A stretch of DNA of 64,000 bases from Rossellomorea aquimaris (lineage in GTDB: Bacteria; Bacillota; Bacilli; Bacillales; Bacillaceae_B): positions 744,001-808,000 of the forward strand of contig NZ_VTEX01000002.1 in the NCBI RefSeq assembly GCF_008180865.1, read 5' to 3'. The notes below the pieces were generated by a model, which was not told the origin of the DNA, did not search any database, and was given only the letters and a program-made list of their open reading frames with translations. Position 1 is the stretch's first letter. Each line of letters opens with the position of its first letter. The position numbers were made by a program, and so were the translations under genes. Shown one piece after another: positions 1-8,327 of the stretch.

Positions 1-801
1 CAGCTCGTCCATGGTCGGTTTCTGATCCATTTGGAATAATTTCTTGATGGCATTTTGGATGCCGATATCCGCTTTCGGGAAGAGATTCGGCCGACCCAAT
101 CCGAATAACAGAAAGCTTTGAGCTGTCCATGGGCCGATGCCGCGGATTTTGGTAAGTTCCTTGATGACTTCTTCGTCCGGCTGCTCGGCTAGTTTGTCCA
201 GGTCCAGTTCTCCGCTTGCTACCTTCTGTCCGATGCCAATTGCATATTCCGCTTTCCGCTGGCTGAATTGCAGCTCCCGCAGTTCTTCCACAGTAAGCCC
301 GGCGACTGTTCCCGGTGATGGATAGAACCAGACCCCGTCTTTTTGCCAGCCATATTTCGTGACAAAACGATGGGTCAGGGTGAAGGCAAACTTCAGGTTC
401 AGCTGCTGATGGATAATGCTTTTGATAATCGTCGCAAACGGGTCGAATTCAAGGATGATGGGCGTCCCGATATGCTCCTCGAAAATGGGCTTCAGATCGG
501 TCTGCAGGAAGTGCTCGTGCATATCGCGAAGACCGGTGTGCCACTGGAAAATGTCTGAAATCCGGTTCAGTTTTTGCTCAATGTTATCTTCATTTTCAAA
601 AGTCATGCTGAATTCAGGCTGATCAGTGGTGCCTGTCGCCTGAACCTTGATGACCTCCCCATTCCCATCCGGGAGATAATATGGAACCTTCACGCTTCGG
701 TTTTCCTGTTCCACTGCATTCAACGGATCCAGCGCCAGCCTCTCCAGTACCCGGTCAAAATTATAAGGTCCTTCAACCTTAACATCCCTCATCACCATCA
801 T
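1..801 (-). CDS. alkA: DNA-3-methyladenine glycosylase II (AlkA-like), C-terminus cut by window edge
   Basis: The product should excise alkylated purines to start base excision repair in the cytoplasm. The reading frame runs off the left edge, so only the first 267 residues are visible. They carry the 'IIHQQLN' helix typical of AlkA, the helix-hairpin-helix motif 'IRGIGPWTA' at residues 219-227, and the expected catalytic Asp245 in 'FPKADIG'. ATG codons lie at 801, 798 and 792; 801 is chosen because GGAAGG lies just upstream. The N-terminal 100 residues fit the AlkA N-domain. Monocistronic as far as visible; no damage-response operator was recognised. Confidence 0.9.
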   Translation of the reverse strand, partial: MMVMRDVKVEGPYNFDRVLERLALDPLNAVEQENRSVKVPYYLPDGNGEVIKVQATGTTDQPEFSMTFENEDNIEQKLNRISDIFQWHTGLRDMHEHFLQTDLKPIFEEHIGTPIILEFDPFATIIKSIIHQQLNLKFAFTLTHRFVTKYGWQKDGVWFYPSPGTVAGLTVEELRELQFSQRKAEYAIGIGQKVASGELDLDKLAEQPDEEVIKELTKIRGIGPWTAQSFLLFGLGRPNLFPKADIGIQNAIKKLFQMDQKPTMDEL

Positions 802-890
802 CCTCATCCTTCCGCACAAAACTTGTATGTGTATTATAGCATACCGTGGGTGTAACACTTCAACGTTGTCGTTCGTCTGATACAGTAGCT

Positions 891-940
891 GAGGGACGGA
901 CCTCTAAAAGTATTGGAGCCAAAGTTCAGGGACGGACCTC
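891..940. repeat. Two direct copies of the GAGGGACGGACCT word
   Basis: GAGGGACGGACCTC starts at 891 and CAGGGACGGACCTC at 927, 36 bp apart in the same orientation, in the short gap between alkA and the lipoprotein gene. Same word as the dispersed element described at 1423, 13359 and elsewhere. Confidence 0.8.
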
Positions 941-970
941 AAGGAATTTCTAAAAGGGATGATTTGGTTG

Positions 971-1417
971 GTGAGGAAATCTATAATGGCTGGTTTGTTC
1001 CTTTTATTCTGTGTTGGTGGCTGTGAAGAGCCTGAGGATCAGATGGAGACTGAAGTGGGAAAACAGGTGGGAGCTTATAAGCCTGTAGAGACAGATGTAG
1101 TGAATACTCATGGGAATATAGAGAATATGGAGCGTTTTGAAGAGTTTTATAAGAATGTCGGGGATGATGTGGAGGATCGCATTCGGATTGTTACTTATAC
1201 GGAAGAAGGTGATCCAATCTTACATGACCTCGATTATGACGGGAATGTACTTCATTCCGTTCGGGACTCACGTCGGGATACGTTTGGTAGTGGTGAGATT
1301 GTAGAAATGTCCTGCGAGAATATAGAGTATATACAAAAAAGGAAAATGGCGGACAATATATACAAGCTGGCCGATTGTGACCGGAAGGATGCAGATGAGA
1401 ATGTGCTTTGGTACTAA
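971..1417 (+). CDS. DUF4362-type lipoprotein
   Basis: Small predicted lipoprotein of about 148 residues with unknown function. A short positively charged n-region (MRKS) is followed by a hydrophobic stretch and the lipobox 'VGGC', so the mature protein should be anchored outside the membrane by its Cys. The rest ('VVNTHGNIENMERFEEF', 'GDPILHDLDYDGN') matches my memory of the DUF4362 family of Bacillus lipoproteins. The start is ambiguous: an ATG at 959 sits directly on GGG, whereas GTG at 971 has AAAGGG eight bases upstream and gives a standard signal peptide, so 971 is preferred. The gene lies between copies of the GGGACGGACC repeat on both sides, so its transcript ends in the hairpin at 1423-1479. 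Confidence 0.75.
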   Translation: MRKSIMAGLFLLFCVGGCEEPEDQMETEVGKQVGAYKPVETDVVNTHGNIENMERFEEFYKNVGDDVEDRIRIVTYTEEGDPILHDLDYDGNVLHSVRDSRRDTFGSGEIVEMSCENIEYIQKRKMADNIYKLADCDRKDADENVLWY

Positions 1418-1422
1418 TGAAT

Positions 1423-1479
1423 TCAGGGACGGACCTCAATTCCTAGGACCAGGTCCTAGGAATGAAGGTCCGTCCCTCT
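1423..1479. repeat. Long hairpin built from inverted GAGGGACGGACCT copies
   Basis: Two 26-base arms (24 of 26 positions pair) enclose a 2-base loop. The outer ends are AGGGACGGACCT and AGGTCCGTCCCT; the inner part contains TCCTAGGACC twice. It sits between the convergent lipoprotein gene and pdaA and overlaps the pdaA stop. The plus-strand side is followed by a T-rich stretch, so it may work as a terminator, but the sequence is that of the dispersed repeat. Confidence 0.85.
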
Positions 1480-2254
1480 ATTTTCTCATCATTGGATGTT
1501 CATCAAGGCTTTTGAAGGTGTAGCCTCTTCTCTTTAGGTCTTTTATGGCTTTTTCCATGGCGTCTGCGTTGTCTTTGGAGACAGAGTGCAGAAGGATGAT
1601 CGCGCCTGGATGGACTTGGGCCATGATATTGTCGTACGAGTATTGCCAGCCTCTTTGCTGATCGGTTTTCCAATCGATGAAGGCGACTGACCAAAAGACG
1701 TGGGTGTAGCCTTCTTCTTTCGCGATTTGAAGTGTACGTTCAGAGAATACGCCTCTTGGGGGACGCAGGTATTTCATTTCTTTCTGACCGGTTAGTTCTT
1801 TCGTTTTCACTTTTACTTTCTCCAGCTCTTCCCTGATTTTCTGATCGGAGCTTGCCGTGAAGTCCGGGTGATGCCAGGAATGGTTCCCTACGATGTGCCC
1901 TTCTTTCACCATTCGCTTGACCAGGTCTTCAGCGCTTAGTAAGTAGTGACCTGTCACGAAGAAGGTGGCTGGCACTTTTTCCTGTTTCAACACATCAAGG
2001 ATTTGCCCTGTGTAGCCATTTTCATACCCATTATCAAAGGTTAGATACAGAACTTTTTTATCCGGTGACCCCTTGTAAAAGGCGTCATATTTCTCAAGCA
2101 GCCGATCATGCTGTGCTCCTGCTTCTGCAGGGACTTCATTCTGACTTTTTTTAAATCCCCAGCCAATCGGGTTATTCGAAGCTGCATAGGCTTGTGCCGG
2201 GATGAGCAATACTAAGATTGACGCTATTATCAACACTTTTAGTGATTTCCGCAA
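1478..2254 (-). CDS. pdaA: Delta-lactam-biosynthetic de-N-acetylase PdaA
   Basis: Polysaccharide deacetylase that removes the acetyl group from MurNAc residues stripped of peptide, a step towards muramic-delta-lactam in spore cortex peptidoglycan. 258 residues, close to B. subtilis PdaA in length. A signal peptide spans residues 1-25. The NodB domain shows the PdaA-type motif 'TFDNGYENG' in place of TFDDG and the metal motif 'NHSWHHPDF'. The N-terminal 'IGWGFKK' segment is also typical of PdaA. Start is TTG at 2254 with AGAAGG about eight bases upstream. No convincing SigG promoter could be placed upstream. The stop overlaps the repeat hairpin at 1423-1479. Confidence 0.93.
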   Translation of the reverse strand: MRKSLKVLIIASILVLLIPAQAYAASNNPIGWGFKKSQNEVPAEAGAQHDRLLEKYDAFYKGSPDKKVLYLTFDNGYENGYTGQILDVLKQEKVPATFFVTGHYLLSAEDLVKRMVKEGHIVGNHSWHHPDFTASSDQKIREELEKVKVKTKELTGQKEMKYLRPPRGVFSERTLQIAKEEGYTHVFWSVAFIDWKTDQQRGWQYSYDNIMAQVHPGAIILLHSVSKDNADAMEKAIKDLKRRGYTFKSLDEHPMMRK

Positions 2255-2361
2255 AATTGAACCCTTCTTTCACATTCCGTTTCCTTTAGTTTTTGAGAAC
2301 GGGAAGGATTCATGTGTACTAAAAGTATCCAATAGTTAAAACGGTTATCATACCCCAACCT

Positions 2362-3150
2362 TTATTTCGATTGCAAACTCGCTTCAAAAAGATCGATGAT
2401 TTCCAGGAATCGTTCTGCTTCTCTAAATGTGTGATCAGCCAAAAGTGGATGGATATTACTTTTGATCCTGCATTCTTCAATTAGTTCTCTTGCGGTTTTC
2501 TTGAAATCACGTAATGACTTAACTGAAACCTTATTTTGATTCAGAAATTGATTCAACATCGGCTTTGTTTCTGATTGTGGACGCATGGAGTCTAAATCAA
2601 TCGCTTGAAAAACCAGTTGATCGAAATCCTGGCTGAACTCTCTCGCCTGCTCGACTAATTTCCGTTCGGAAGGATCCAATAGATGTCCGATAAACTTTGC
2701 GTGATCGGCCATGATTTTCAGAAAGAATACATTTTCCTGGATTACGGAATCCTGTTCTGGTACAAGTTTCCCCTCATTCAATTCCTGCAGACGTTTGGCA
2801 AAGAATGCTGCCTCCCTGCTAATATGATCCACTAACAATGGATAATTATTAGAACGGATTTCACATCGCAATGTCAAACCTAGTATTTTCCGCTTATAGT
2901 TCCAAATCGCAGCTGCCGCTTGATAAACTTCGCTGTTAAATGCTTGAATTTGTCGCACATCCGTGTTGATGGAGTATTTATTCAGCTTCTCCTCGATTCT
3001 TTCGAAAACCGTAATGAACTGCTGTGCTTCTTCAATTAATTGCTTCTGATCATACGTGAATCCCAAGCTCAGAAATAGAGCATGCTCCTTCATAATTCTC
3101 GACCAGAATTGAATCTCATCTAAAGATCGTGCAACGATCGGATTTGTCAT
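2362..3150 (-). CDS. DUF2935 domain protein
   Basis: Protein of 262 residues of the DUF2935 family, which is predicted to be all alpha-helical; its function is not established. Two related halves are visible: 'ARSLDEIQFWSRIMKEHALFL' style sequence near residue 7 recurs as 'NVFFLKIMADHAKFIGHLL' around residue 140, and each half ends with a 'H..REA..F' helix (DHISREAAFF, DHTFREAERF), suggesting an internal duplication. The ATG at 3150 is preferred over the upstream ATG at 3174 because GGGGG lies six bases before it. Hydrophilic, no signal peptide; probably cytoplasmic. Transcribed alone. Confidence 0.8.
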   Translation of the reverse strand: MTNPIVARSLDEIQFWSRIMKEHALFLSLGFTYDQKQLIEEAQQFITVFERIEEKLNKYSINTDVRQIQAFNSEVYQAAAAIWNYKRKILGLTLRCEIRSNNYPLLVDHISREAAFFAKRLQELNEGKLVPEQDSVIQENVFFLKIMADHAKFIGHLLDPSERKLVEQAREFSQDFDQLVFQAIDLDSMRPQSETKPMLNQFLNQNKVSVKSLRDFKKTARELIEECRIKSNIHPLLADHTFREAERFLEIIDLFEASLQSK

Positions 3151-3457
3151 ATATTCTTCCCCCTCTACTCTCACTCTTCCCCCCTCATACTTATGTAGAT
3201 GTATTTAAGATAATACTTTAAATATGTTAAATTCACGTAGTTCGAATGGAAAAAGCAAAAAGATTCCTCCTATTGGTACAAAAGGAATCTTCGAGAGGGA
3301 CTGACAGTAGAATGAAGTTTAGATGATTATATAAATTGCATGCATTACAATAAAGGTCCTACAAAAAATTGGGTTTTTATCCAGGCATATGTCTCAGGTC
3401 ACCCTGATATTTCATCTTCCATCGAAGAGAAACACGTTTCGAGATAAGGTCCGTCCC
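3151..3457. other. Intergenic stretch upstream of the DUF2935 gene
   Basis: About 300 bases without a gene. It holds the DUF2935 ribosome site, a hairpin (3260-3291) and at its right end one copy of the AAGGTCCGTCCCTC word (3446-3459). The rest shows no ORF or clear operator. Confidence 0.6.
3256..3291 (-). terminator. Putative terminator downstream of the DUF4825 gene
   Basis: Perfect 8-bp arms AAGATTCC and GGAATCTT with a 16-base loop; on the minus strand the hairpin is followed by TTTTGCTTTTT. It lies about 170 bases past the DUF4825 stop. Confidence 0.5.
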
Positions 3458-3459
3458 TC
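3446..3459. repeat. AAGGTCCGTCCCTC dispersed repeat, overlapping a stop codon
   Basis: Single exact copy whose last two bases fall in the stop codon (3458-3460) of the DUF4825 lipoprotein gene. Confidence 0.8.
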
Positions 3460-4027
3460 ACTCAAAAAAAGTCTGATACTTCGTAGCCATTTCGGTTAGT
3501 TTCCCGTTATGTTCATCGATAAATTCAGATACGGTTTTTTTATCCCAAATGGCCTTACCTGTTGGGAATGCTTCAAATTCATCCTGGAGGTTCTTGACCA
3601 TTTTGTCCCTTGAAACGGATACCATGGATTCGTCTACCTGGAAATGATATTCCTGGGCATTCGGAACGAGAAGGGTCAGGTAGATGGCGTTGTAATAAAA
3701 GTTCTTCCGGTCGGCATGATTACCGTCAAACCAAAACTCATCCACGTCACTTTCAGGAAGGCTCCCTTCTTTATTGCCATAGATCACCTTCACCATTTCC
3801 CCAGAAAGATCGATTTCCTGAATGGTTTCTCCACCAGGTAATTCCTGAAGGATCGCACTGACCTTGGAGTTATCCCCTACATAGGTTCCGCTGTTTTCTT
3901 TTAACATATCAACGTTTACATCTTCAATTGAAGTAATATTCGATTTTTCACTATTACTTGCACACCCAGTTAAGAACACCATCAAGGAAAGAAACAACAT
4001 GCTCACTAATTTATTGAAAATCATCAT
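3458..4027 (-). CDS. DUF4825-like lipoprotein
   Basis: Predicted lipoprotein of 189 residues. The signal peptide ends in the lipobox 'LTGC' near residue 22, and the mature part contains 'GTYVGDNSKVSAILQELPGG', which resembles the DUF4825 family of Bacillus extracytoplasmic proteins; its role is unknown. Start is the first of two consecutive ATGs (4027 and 4024), with GGAGG three to six bases upstream; an upstream in-frame ATG at 4066 has no ribosome site. The gene follows the fumarase terminator, so it probably has its own promoter between 4027 and 4100. Confidence 0.72.
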   Translation of the reverse strand: MMIFNKLVSMLFLSLMVFLTGCASNSEKSNITSIEDVNVDMLKENSGTYVGDNSKVSAILQELPGGETIQEIDLSGEMVKVIYGNKEGSLPESDVDEFWFDGNHADRKNFYYNAIYLTLLVPNAQEYHFQVDESMVSVSRDKMVKNLQDEFEAFPTGKAIWDKKTVSEFIDEHNGKLTEMATKYQTFFE

Positions 4028-4102
4028 AGCCCTCCAGCTCCTGTTTGTATGTAATACGAAAAACATGTGTTTATGGTTTCATATTTTAACATAAATACCC
4101 AA

Positions 4103-4136
4103 TAGAAAAACCACCCCGTATCATAACGAGGTGGTC
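4103..4136 (-). terminator. Terminator of the fumarase gene
   Basis: Stem ACCACC(C)CGT / ACG(A)GGTGGT with an 8-base loop; on the minus strand it is followed by TTTTTC. It lies directly behind the fumarase stop. Confidence 0.85.
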
Positions 4137-4145
4137 CCTATTCCT

Positions 4146-5702
4146 TTATTTAAAAACAGGCTCTTTAAACTGAGCTAATTTTTCCAATGACGATTTATCC
4201 ACTTCTTCATGAAGGCTGTTTCCATGTGAATCCATCGTTACAACCGCTGTAAAGCCTTCCACATTCAGGTGCCACATCGCTTCAGGAATACCGAACTGCA
4301 TCAGATCCACTCCGTCTACGCCTTTGATGCAATCTGCGTAGTACTGTGCCGCTCCACCGATGGCATTCAGATACACTCCGCCATGATCTTTCAAGGCTGC
4401 AAGGGTTTTAGGACCCATTCCGCCTTTCCCGATGACAGCACGGATACCGAACCGCTTCATGATGTCCCCTTGATAAGGCTCTTCACGAATCGATGTTGTC
4501 GGACCAGCCGCTTTCACGTGCCAGTTGCCCTCATCGTCCTTAAGCATGACCGGACCACAGTGATAGATGATTTGACCGTCAAGATCCACCGGTGCATCAT
4601 TCTCACTCAGATGCTTGTGGATCGCGTCACGGCCGGTGTACATGCGCCCGTTGATTTGAACCACATCTCCCACTTTCAGCTCACGGATTTTTTCTTCCGT
4701 GATTGGAGCTCGGAGTACCACAACGTTTGGCTGTTCTCCGGATGAAGCCGCTGCCGTTTCAAGCTCAGCCTGTGACCCTTGAGTAAGGTCGATCTTCTCG
4801 CCTTCCTGATAGAACCATTCGTCGATACCGCCTGATTCAACATCAAGCTTCACGCCTAAACGACGGAATGCCCAACAATTATAGGCAACGGATACGAAGA
4901 AGCTTGCAGGGATACGATTCATGACGCCGACTTTACAGCCAAGCAGTGTCGTTTCACCGCCGAATCCCATCGTGCCGATCCCAAGCTCATTCGCATGGTC
5001 CATTACGTACTCTTCTAACTTCCGAAGATCTTCATTCGCATTCACATCATCCACGGAGCGGAATAATTGTTCTTTGGCCAGGTCATAGCCTGAAGAACGG
5101 TCTCCCCCGATTCCAACGCCGATGAAACCGGCACTGCAGCCTTGTCCTTGTGCCTGATACACCGAATGCATCACGCATTTACGGATCCCATCCAGGTCAC
5201 GTCCGGCACGGCCCAGTCCTTCAAGCTCACACGGAAGGCTGTACTGGATGTTTTTATTTTCACAACCTCCACCTTTTAAGATCAGGCGGGCATCGATATA
5301 ATCCTTCTCCCACTGCTCGAACTTGATGACCGGTGTCCCTAAGCCAAGATTGTCTCCTGAGTTTGCACCAGTCAATGAATCAACTGAGTTTGGACGAAGC
5401 TTTCCGTCCTTCGTCGCCTGTACCATCGCAGCATAAATCGCTTCTTTGATTTCAAGCTGATTCACGCCGACCGGTGTTTTTATTTTAAAAGTCGGAAGTC
5501 CTGTATCCTGACAAATCGGTGATACATTGTCATCCGCCATCTTTACATTATTTGAAATCGTGTCCAGGCTCATCGCCGAACGTGTGCCGGCGTTTTCACG
5601 GGCTTTCGCCGAGCGGATCGCACGCCTGACATCCTTTGGCAGGTTCGTGGATGTTTCCACAATCAAATCGTACATACTTTGCTGTAATGTCTCTTTATTC
5701 AT
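4146..5702 (-). CDS. fumA: Class I fumarate hydratase (iron-sulfur)
   Basis: Interconverts fumarate and malate in the TCA cycle. 518 residues, the usual length of the single-chain class I, oxygen-sensitive [4Fe-4S] enzyme, unlike the iron-independent class II CitG of B. subtilis. The N-terminal alpha region carries 'CQDTGLP' with Cys64, and further conserved cysteines occur in 'GQGCSAGFIGVGIGG' and 'LLGCKVG'; these three are the likely cluster ligands. The C-terminal beta region begins near 'VVVLRAPITEEKIRELKVGD' and contains 'GRDAIHKHL'. ATG at 5702 follows a GGGGGAG-rich ribosome site. Monocistronic, ended by the hairpin at 4103-4136. Some members of the family act on tartrate, but without a separate beta subunit fumarase is favoured. 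Confidence 0.93.
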   Translation of the reverse strand: MNKETLQQSMYDLIVETSTNLPKDVRRAIRSAKARENAGTRSAMSLDTISNNVKMADDNVSPICQDTGLPTFKIKTPVGVNQLEIKEAIYAAMVQATKDGKLRPNSVDSLTGANSGDNLGLGTPVIKFEQWEKDYIDARLILKGGGCENKNIQYSLPCELEGLGRAGRDLDGIRKCVMHSVYQAQGQGCSAGFIGVGIGGDRSSGYDLAKEQLFRSVDDVNANEDLRKLEEYVMDHANELGIGTMGFGGETTLLGCKVGVMNRIPASFFVSVAYNCWAFRRLGVKLDVESGGIDEWFYQEGEKIDLTQGSQAELETAAASSGEQPNVVVLRAPITEEKIRELKVGDVVQINGRMYTGRDAIHKHLSENDAPVDLDGQIIYHCGPVMLKDDEGNWHVKAAGPTTSIREEPYQGDIMKRFGIRAVIGKGGMGPKTLAALKDHGGVYLNAIGGAAQYYADCIKGVDGVDLMQFGIPEAMWHLNVEGFTAVVTMDSHGNSLHEEVDKSSLEKLAQFKEPVFK

Positions 5703-5786
5703 CGTTCTCCCCCTCTAAAGATCTCAAAAACAGTCTTAATTTTCATACATCATTATACTCCTATAAGAATGAGATTGAAAGGGATT

Positions 5787-6233
5787 TCACAATGGAATTT
5801 CCTTCTCGAAATAACATGAAACCTCGTCTTCTTCCTTATAGATGTACCCGTTGTTTTGGTAAAACCGGATAGCGTCCGACCACTGATTGTTGGTTTCGAG
5901 GATGAGGTGCCGAGCCCCAAGGGAGTATGCTTTTTCTTCCAGGAATCTGAGCAAGATACGGCCGAGACCACATTTCCTGTATGGGGATCGGACTGACATT
6001 CTCACAATCTGATACGTGTCGTCTGATTCTTTTCGAATCGCTCCTGTGCAGATGATGTCGTCACCCTCTTTTCCTACAAAAAAATGATGCTCCGTGCCGT
6101 CATACTCTACGGATATGTCATGAATATCGGGATTCAGGGTGTGATCGATGAATCCGAATCGTTCGAGGAAACCTGACAGGACCACGTTTTTTGCCTGCTC
6201 GCACTGGTGTTTTTCGATTGGTGTGATGATCAT
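5787..6233 (-). CDS. GNAT-family N-acetyltransferase
   Basis: Acetyl-CoA-dependent N-acetyltransferase of 148 residues; the substrate cannot be told from sequence. The acetyl-CoA-binding motif A is visible as 'RSPYRKCGLGRILLRFL' around residues 82-98, followed by 'GARHLILETNNQWSDAIRFY' (motif B) and 'NNGY'. Length and order fit a single GNAT fold. ATG at 6233; the ribosome site is poor (GGAG 12 bases upstream), so an alternative start is possible. Transcribed alone, with the repeat array of 6363-6475 upstream. Confidence 0.8.
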   Translation of the reverse strand: MIITPIEKHQCEQAKNVVLSGFLERFGFIDHTLNPDIHDISVEYDGTEHHFFVGKEGDDIICTGAIRKESDDTYQIVRMSVRSPYRKCGLGRILLRFLEEKAYSLGARHLILETNNQWSDAIRFYQNNGYIYKEEDEVSCYFEKEIPL

Positions 6234-6362
6234 GGGGATGGATCGCTCCTTTAATAGATGTTTTTATTAAAGTTTGACGTTTTAGCGGGAAAATCCTGCT
6301 TGGTATTCTTGTCTACCATTCTGCATAGGATGAAGCGTGGGGTTTATGGGGCGGATATAAAA

Positions 6363-6480
6363 ATTGTAGACCGTTATGAATTTTTATCGACCGTTATTTA
6401 AATTTATCGACCGCTATTTCTTTTTATCGACCGTTATTCAGATTTATCAACCGAAATCATCCAAATATCGACCGTTCTAC
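6363..6480. repeat. 20-bp-period intergenic array, core TTATCGACCG (array A)
   Basis: Six degenerate units. The GACCG word (or AACCG) starts at 6369, 6389, 6409, 6429, 6449 and 6470: spacings 20, 20, 20, 20 and 21 bp. Flanks between cores vary, the TTTATC lead is kept. It lies in the 360-base gap between the GNAT gene start and the SE1561 gene end. Open frames across it are by-products of low stop content. Confidence 0.9.
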
Positions 6481-6550
6481 AAAATCCAACAAATTTCGCA
6501 AACCATCACAATCACCATCGCTATTCACCATCGCAAACCACCCCCAATCA

Positions 6551-6564
6551 AAGGTCCGTCCCTC
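6551..6564. repeat. AAGGTCCGTCCCTC dispersed repeat
   Basis: Single exact copy, followed by a run of A, 30 bases past the SE1561 gene's stop. Confidence 0.8.
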
Positions 6565-6593
6565 AAAAAAAATAAGAGCCCCATCAAGGACTC

Positions 6594-6776
6594 TTACTCA
6601 CTCTTCTTAAATTGCTCGCATTTTACTTCTATATCATCGATCATGGCGATCAGGCGATCGATATCGTCAATGTCAGCTTGTTCGGGATCGATTGAGTCCA
6701 GAACGTCGACGAACAGGTTCAGGCGTTGTTTTAAATAGCTCACTTGTGAGTCTTTATCGTTGATAGCTTTACCCAA
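6594..6776 (-). CDS. SE1561-family small protein
   Basis: 60-residue acidic protein. The sequence, with 'YLKQRLNLFVDVLDSIDPEQ' followed by 'DIDDIDRLIAMIDDIE', matches my memory of the SE1561 family, a conserved short helical protein of Firmicutes with no known role. TTG at 6776 is the start: AAAGGAG lies seven to ten bases upstream and no ATG is available. Predicted to be two amphipathic helices. It is divergent from yfkAB (start 6891), so the 114-base gap must hold both promoters. Confidence 0.75.
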   Translation of the reverse strand: MGKAINDKDSQVSYLKQRLNLFVDVLDSIDPEQADIDDIDRLIAMIDDIEVKCEQFKKSE

Positions 6777-6890
6777 GAGTTCTCTCTCCTTTCAATACGT
6801 TTACTATGGTAACCAATAACTTTCGGATTGACAAGGGCTGGGCGTTTCTCAATAATGAATAGGTGACTTATTAATAAAGGAGCTTATATA

Positions 6891-8018
6891 ATGAAAACTG
6901 ATACTCTCTCCAAGAAAATGTCGATTGACCATGATCCTTGGGAGGCTTATTTAGATGTGGATGAGCATGGTGATATCACGCTTTCCAATATAGAATTCAC
7001 CACCACAACGCTCTGTAACATGAGATGCGAGCACTGTGCCGTCGGTTATACGTTATCTCCGAAGGATCCAAGCGCCCTTCCCATTGAATTGATTCTACAG
7101 AAGCTCGACGAAATCAAAACACTTCGTTCCCTTAGTATTACCGGCGGAGAGCCGATGATGTCAAAGAAATCCGTTGAAAATTATGTCTTGCCCTTACTCA
7201 AGTATGCACATTCCAGAGGCGTACATACCCAAATCAACTCAAATCTGACCCTGGATCTTGACCGATACTTATTAATTGCCCCTTACTTGGATGTCCTGCA
7301 CATCTCGCACAACTGGGGAACGATCGATGAGTTCATCGATGTCGGCTTTGCCAATATGGAACGAAAGCCAACGAGGGAACAGCGCCAGAAGCTATTTGAC
7401 CGCATGATTGAAAACAGCCGTGCTCTCTCAAAACGCGGAGTCCTTGTCTCGGCAGAAACGATGTTAAATAAAAATACCCTGCCTTACCTGGAAAAAATCC
7501 ACCGCCAGGTTGTCGATGAAATGATGTGTGGCCGTCACGAAATTCACCCGATGTACCCGTCGGATTTCGCCTCAAGCCTTGAAACTCTTTCATTAGAAGA
7601 AACAAGGGAAGCAATCAGAAATATTCTTTCCTTCCGTGATGAAAACGTATGGATGCTATTTGGAACACTTCCATTCTATCCATGCAGCTCTTCACAGGAA
7701 GACTTGGATTTTCTGAAGGAACTTTATGCCGCTAAAAATGTCAGCGTCCGCAATGACCCTGACGGCCGTTCCCGTCTGAACGTCAACATTTTCACCGGTG
7801 ATGTCATCGTCACTGACTTCGGCGACACGCCACCACTTGGAAATATAGCAAAGGATACCCTTCCTGCCATATTTGAAAAGTGGAAACAACAACCTCTTGC
7901 TAAAGAGTTGAATTGCCATTGTCGGGTGGCTCGCTGCCTAGGACCGAACGTGCTCGTGAAATCAATGTATTATGGAGATGTGGACTTTTCGAAGCGTGAA
8001 GCGAAGATTTCCCGATGA
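6891..8018 (+). CDS. yfkAB: Radical SAM protein YfkAB (CxCxxxxC type)
   Basis: Predicted radical SAM enzyme of unknown substrate, 375 residues. The iron-sulfur/SAM motif CxxxCxxC reads 'TLCNMRCEHC' near residues 41-50, followed by the 'SITGGEP' SAM contact. Near the C-terminus 'NCHCRVARCLGPN' gives the CxCxxxxC motif that names the YfkAB family and probably binds an auxiliary cluster. In B. subtilis the locus is split into yfkA and yfkB; here it is one continuous frame. ATG at 6891 has an AAAGGAG site. The transcript ends at the hairpin 8031-8062. Downstream yfkD, yfkE and yfkF keep the B. subtilis order. Confidence 0.92.
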   Translation: MKTDTLSKKMSIDHDPWEAYLDVDEHGDITLSNIEFTTTTLCNMRCEHCAVGYTLSPKDPSALPIELILQKLDEIKTLRSLSITGGEPMMSKKSVENYVLPLLKYAHSRGVHTQINSNLTLDLDRYLLIAPYLDVLHISHNWGTIDEFIDVGFANMERKPTREQRQKLFDRMIENSRALSKRGVLVSAETMLNKNTLPYLEKIHRQVVDEMMCGRHEIHPMYPSDFASSLETLSLEETREAIRNILSFRDENVWMLFGTLPFYPCSSSQEDLDFLKELYAAKNVSVRNDPDGRSRLNVNIFTGDVIVTDFGDTPPLGNIAKDTLPAIFEKWKQQPLAKELNCHCRVARCLGPNVLVKSMYYGDVDFSKREAKISR

Positions 8019-8030
8019 AAATAGTGTGAA

Positions 8031-8062
8031 GGCTCAAATCTATTATGGATTTGGGCTTTTTT
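8031..8062 (+). terminator. Terminator of yfkAB
   Basis: GGCTCAAATC / GATTTGGGC stem with a short loop followed by TTTTTTC. Confidence 0.9.
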
Positions 8063-8109
8063 CATGGAAATTTGGGATCTGATTTTCTATTATTAACTAA
8101 CTTTCAGGC

Positions 8110-8215
8110 CTGCCTTTTTGTGCCAGTTTTCGGGTTTGTCGTGCCACTTTGGCTGTTTGATACGCCACTTCCGCCCAAACTTGTGCCACTTTCCAGGTTT
8201 GTTGCGCAAAATTGT
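8110..8215. repeat. 20-21-bp-period intergenic array, core GTGCCACTT (array B)
   Basis: The GCCA word starts at 8122, 8143, 8164 and 8184, with a degenerate fifth unit (GCGCAA) at 8204: spacings 21, 21, 20 and 20. It lies in the convergent gap between yfkAB and the small membrane protein gene. Same geometry as array A but a different core. Confidence 0.85.
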
Positions 8216-8267
8216 GAACAGCACGCGGCCTCGTAGACCAAATACACATTCAAAACACTCCCAGCTC

Positions 8268-8281
8268 AAGGTCCGTCCCTC
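8268..8281. repeat. AAGGTCCGTCCCTC dispersed repeat
   Basis: Single exact copy between array B and the 3' end of the small membrane protein gene. Confidence 0.8.
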
Positions 8282-8327
8282 TCCAAACAAAAAAAGAAAC
8301 ACAACGGACATTCATCCGGTGTGCTTC

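Noticed and set aside
2255-2330. Possible SigG promoter of pdaA (TGAATC followed by AAAACTA)
   Set aside because: The spacer is about 14 bases instead of 17-18 and both halves match poorly.
6376-6738. Plus-strand open frame through array A that could be read as a 120-residue protein
   Set aside because: It consists of translated 20-bp repeats and the antisense of the SE1561 gene and has no ribosome site.
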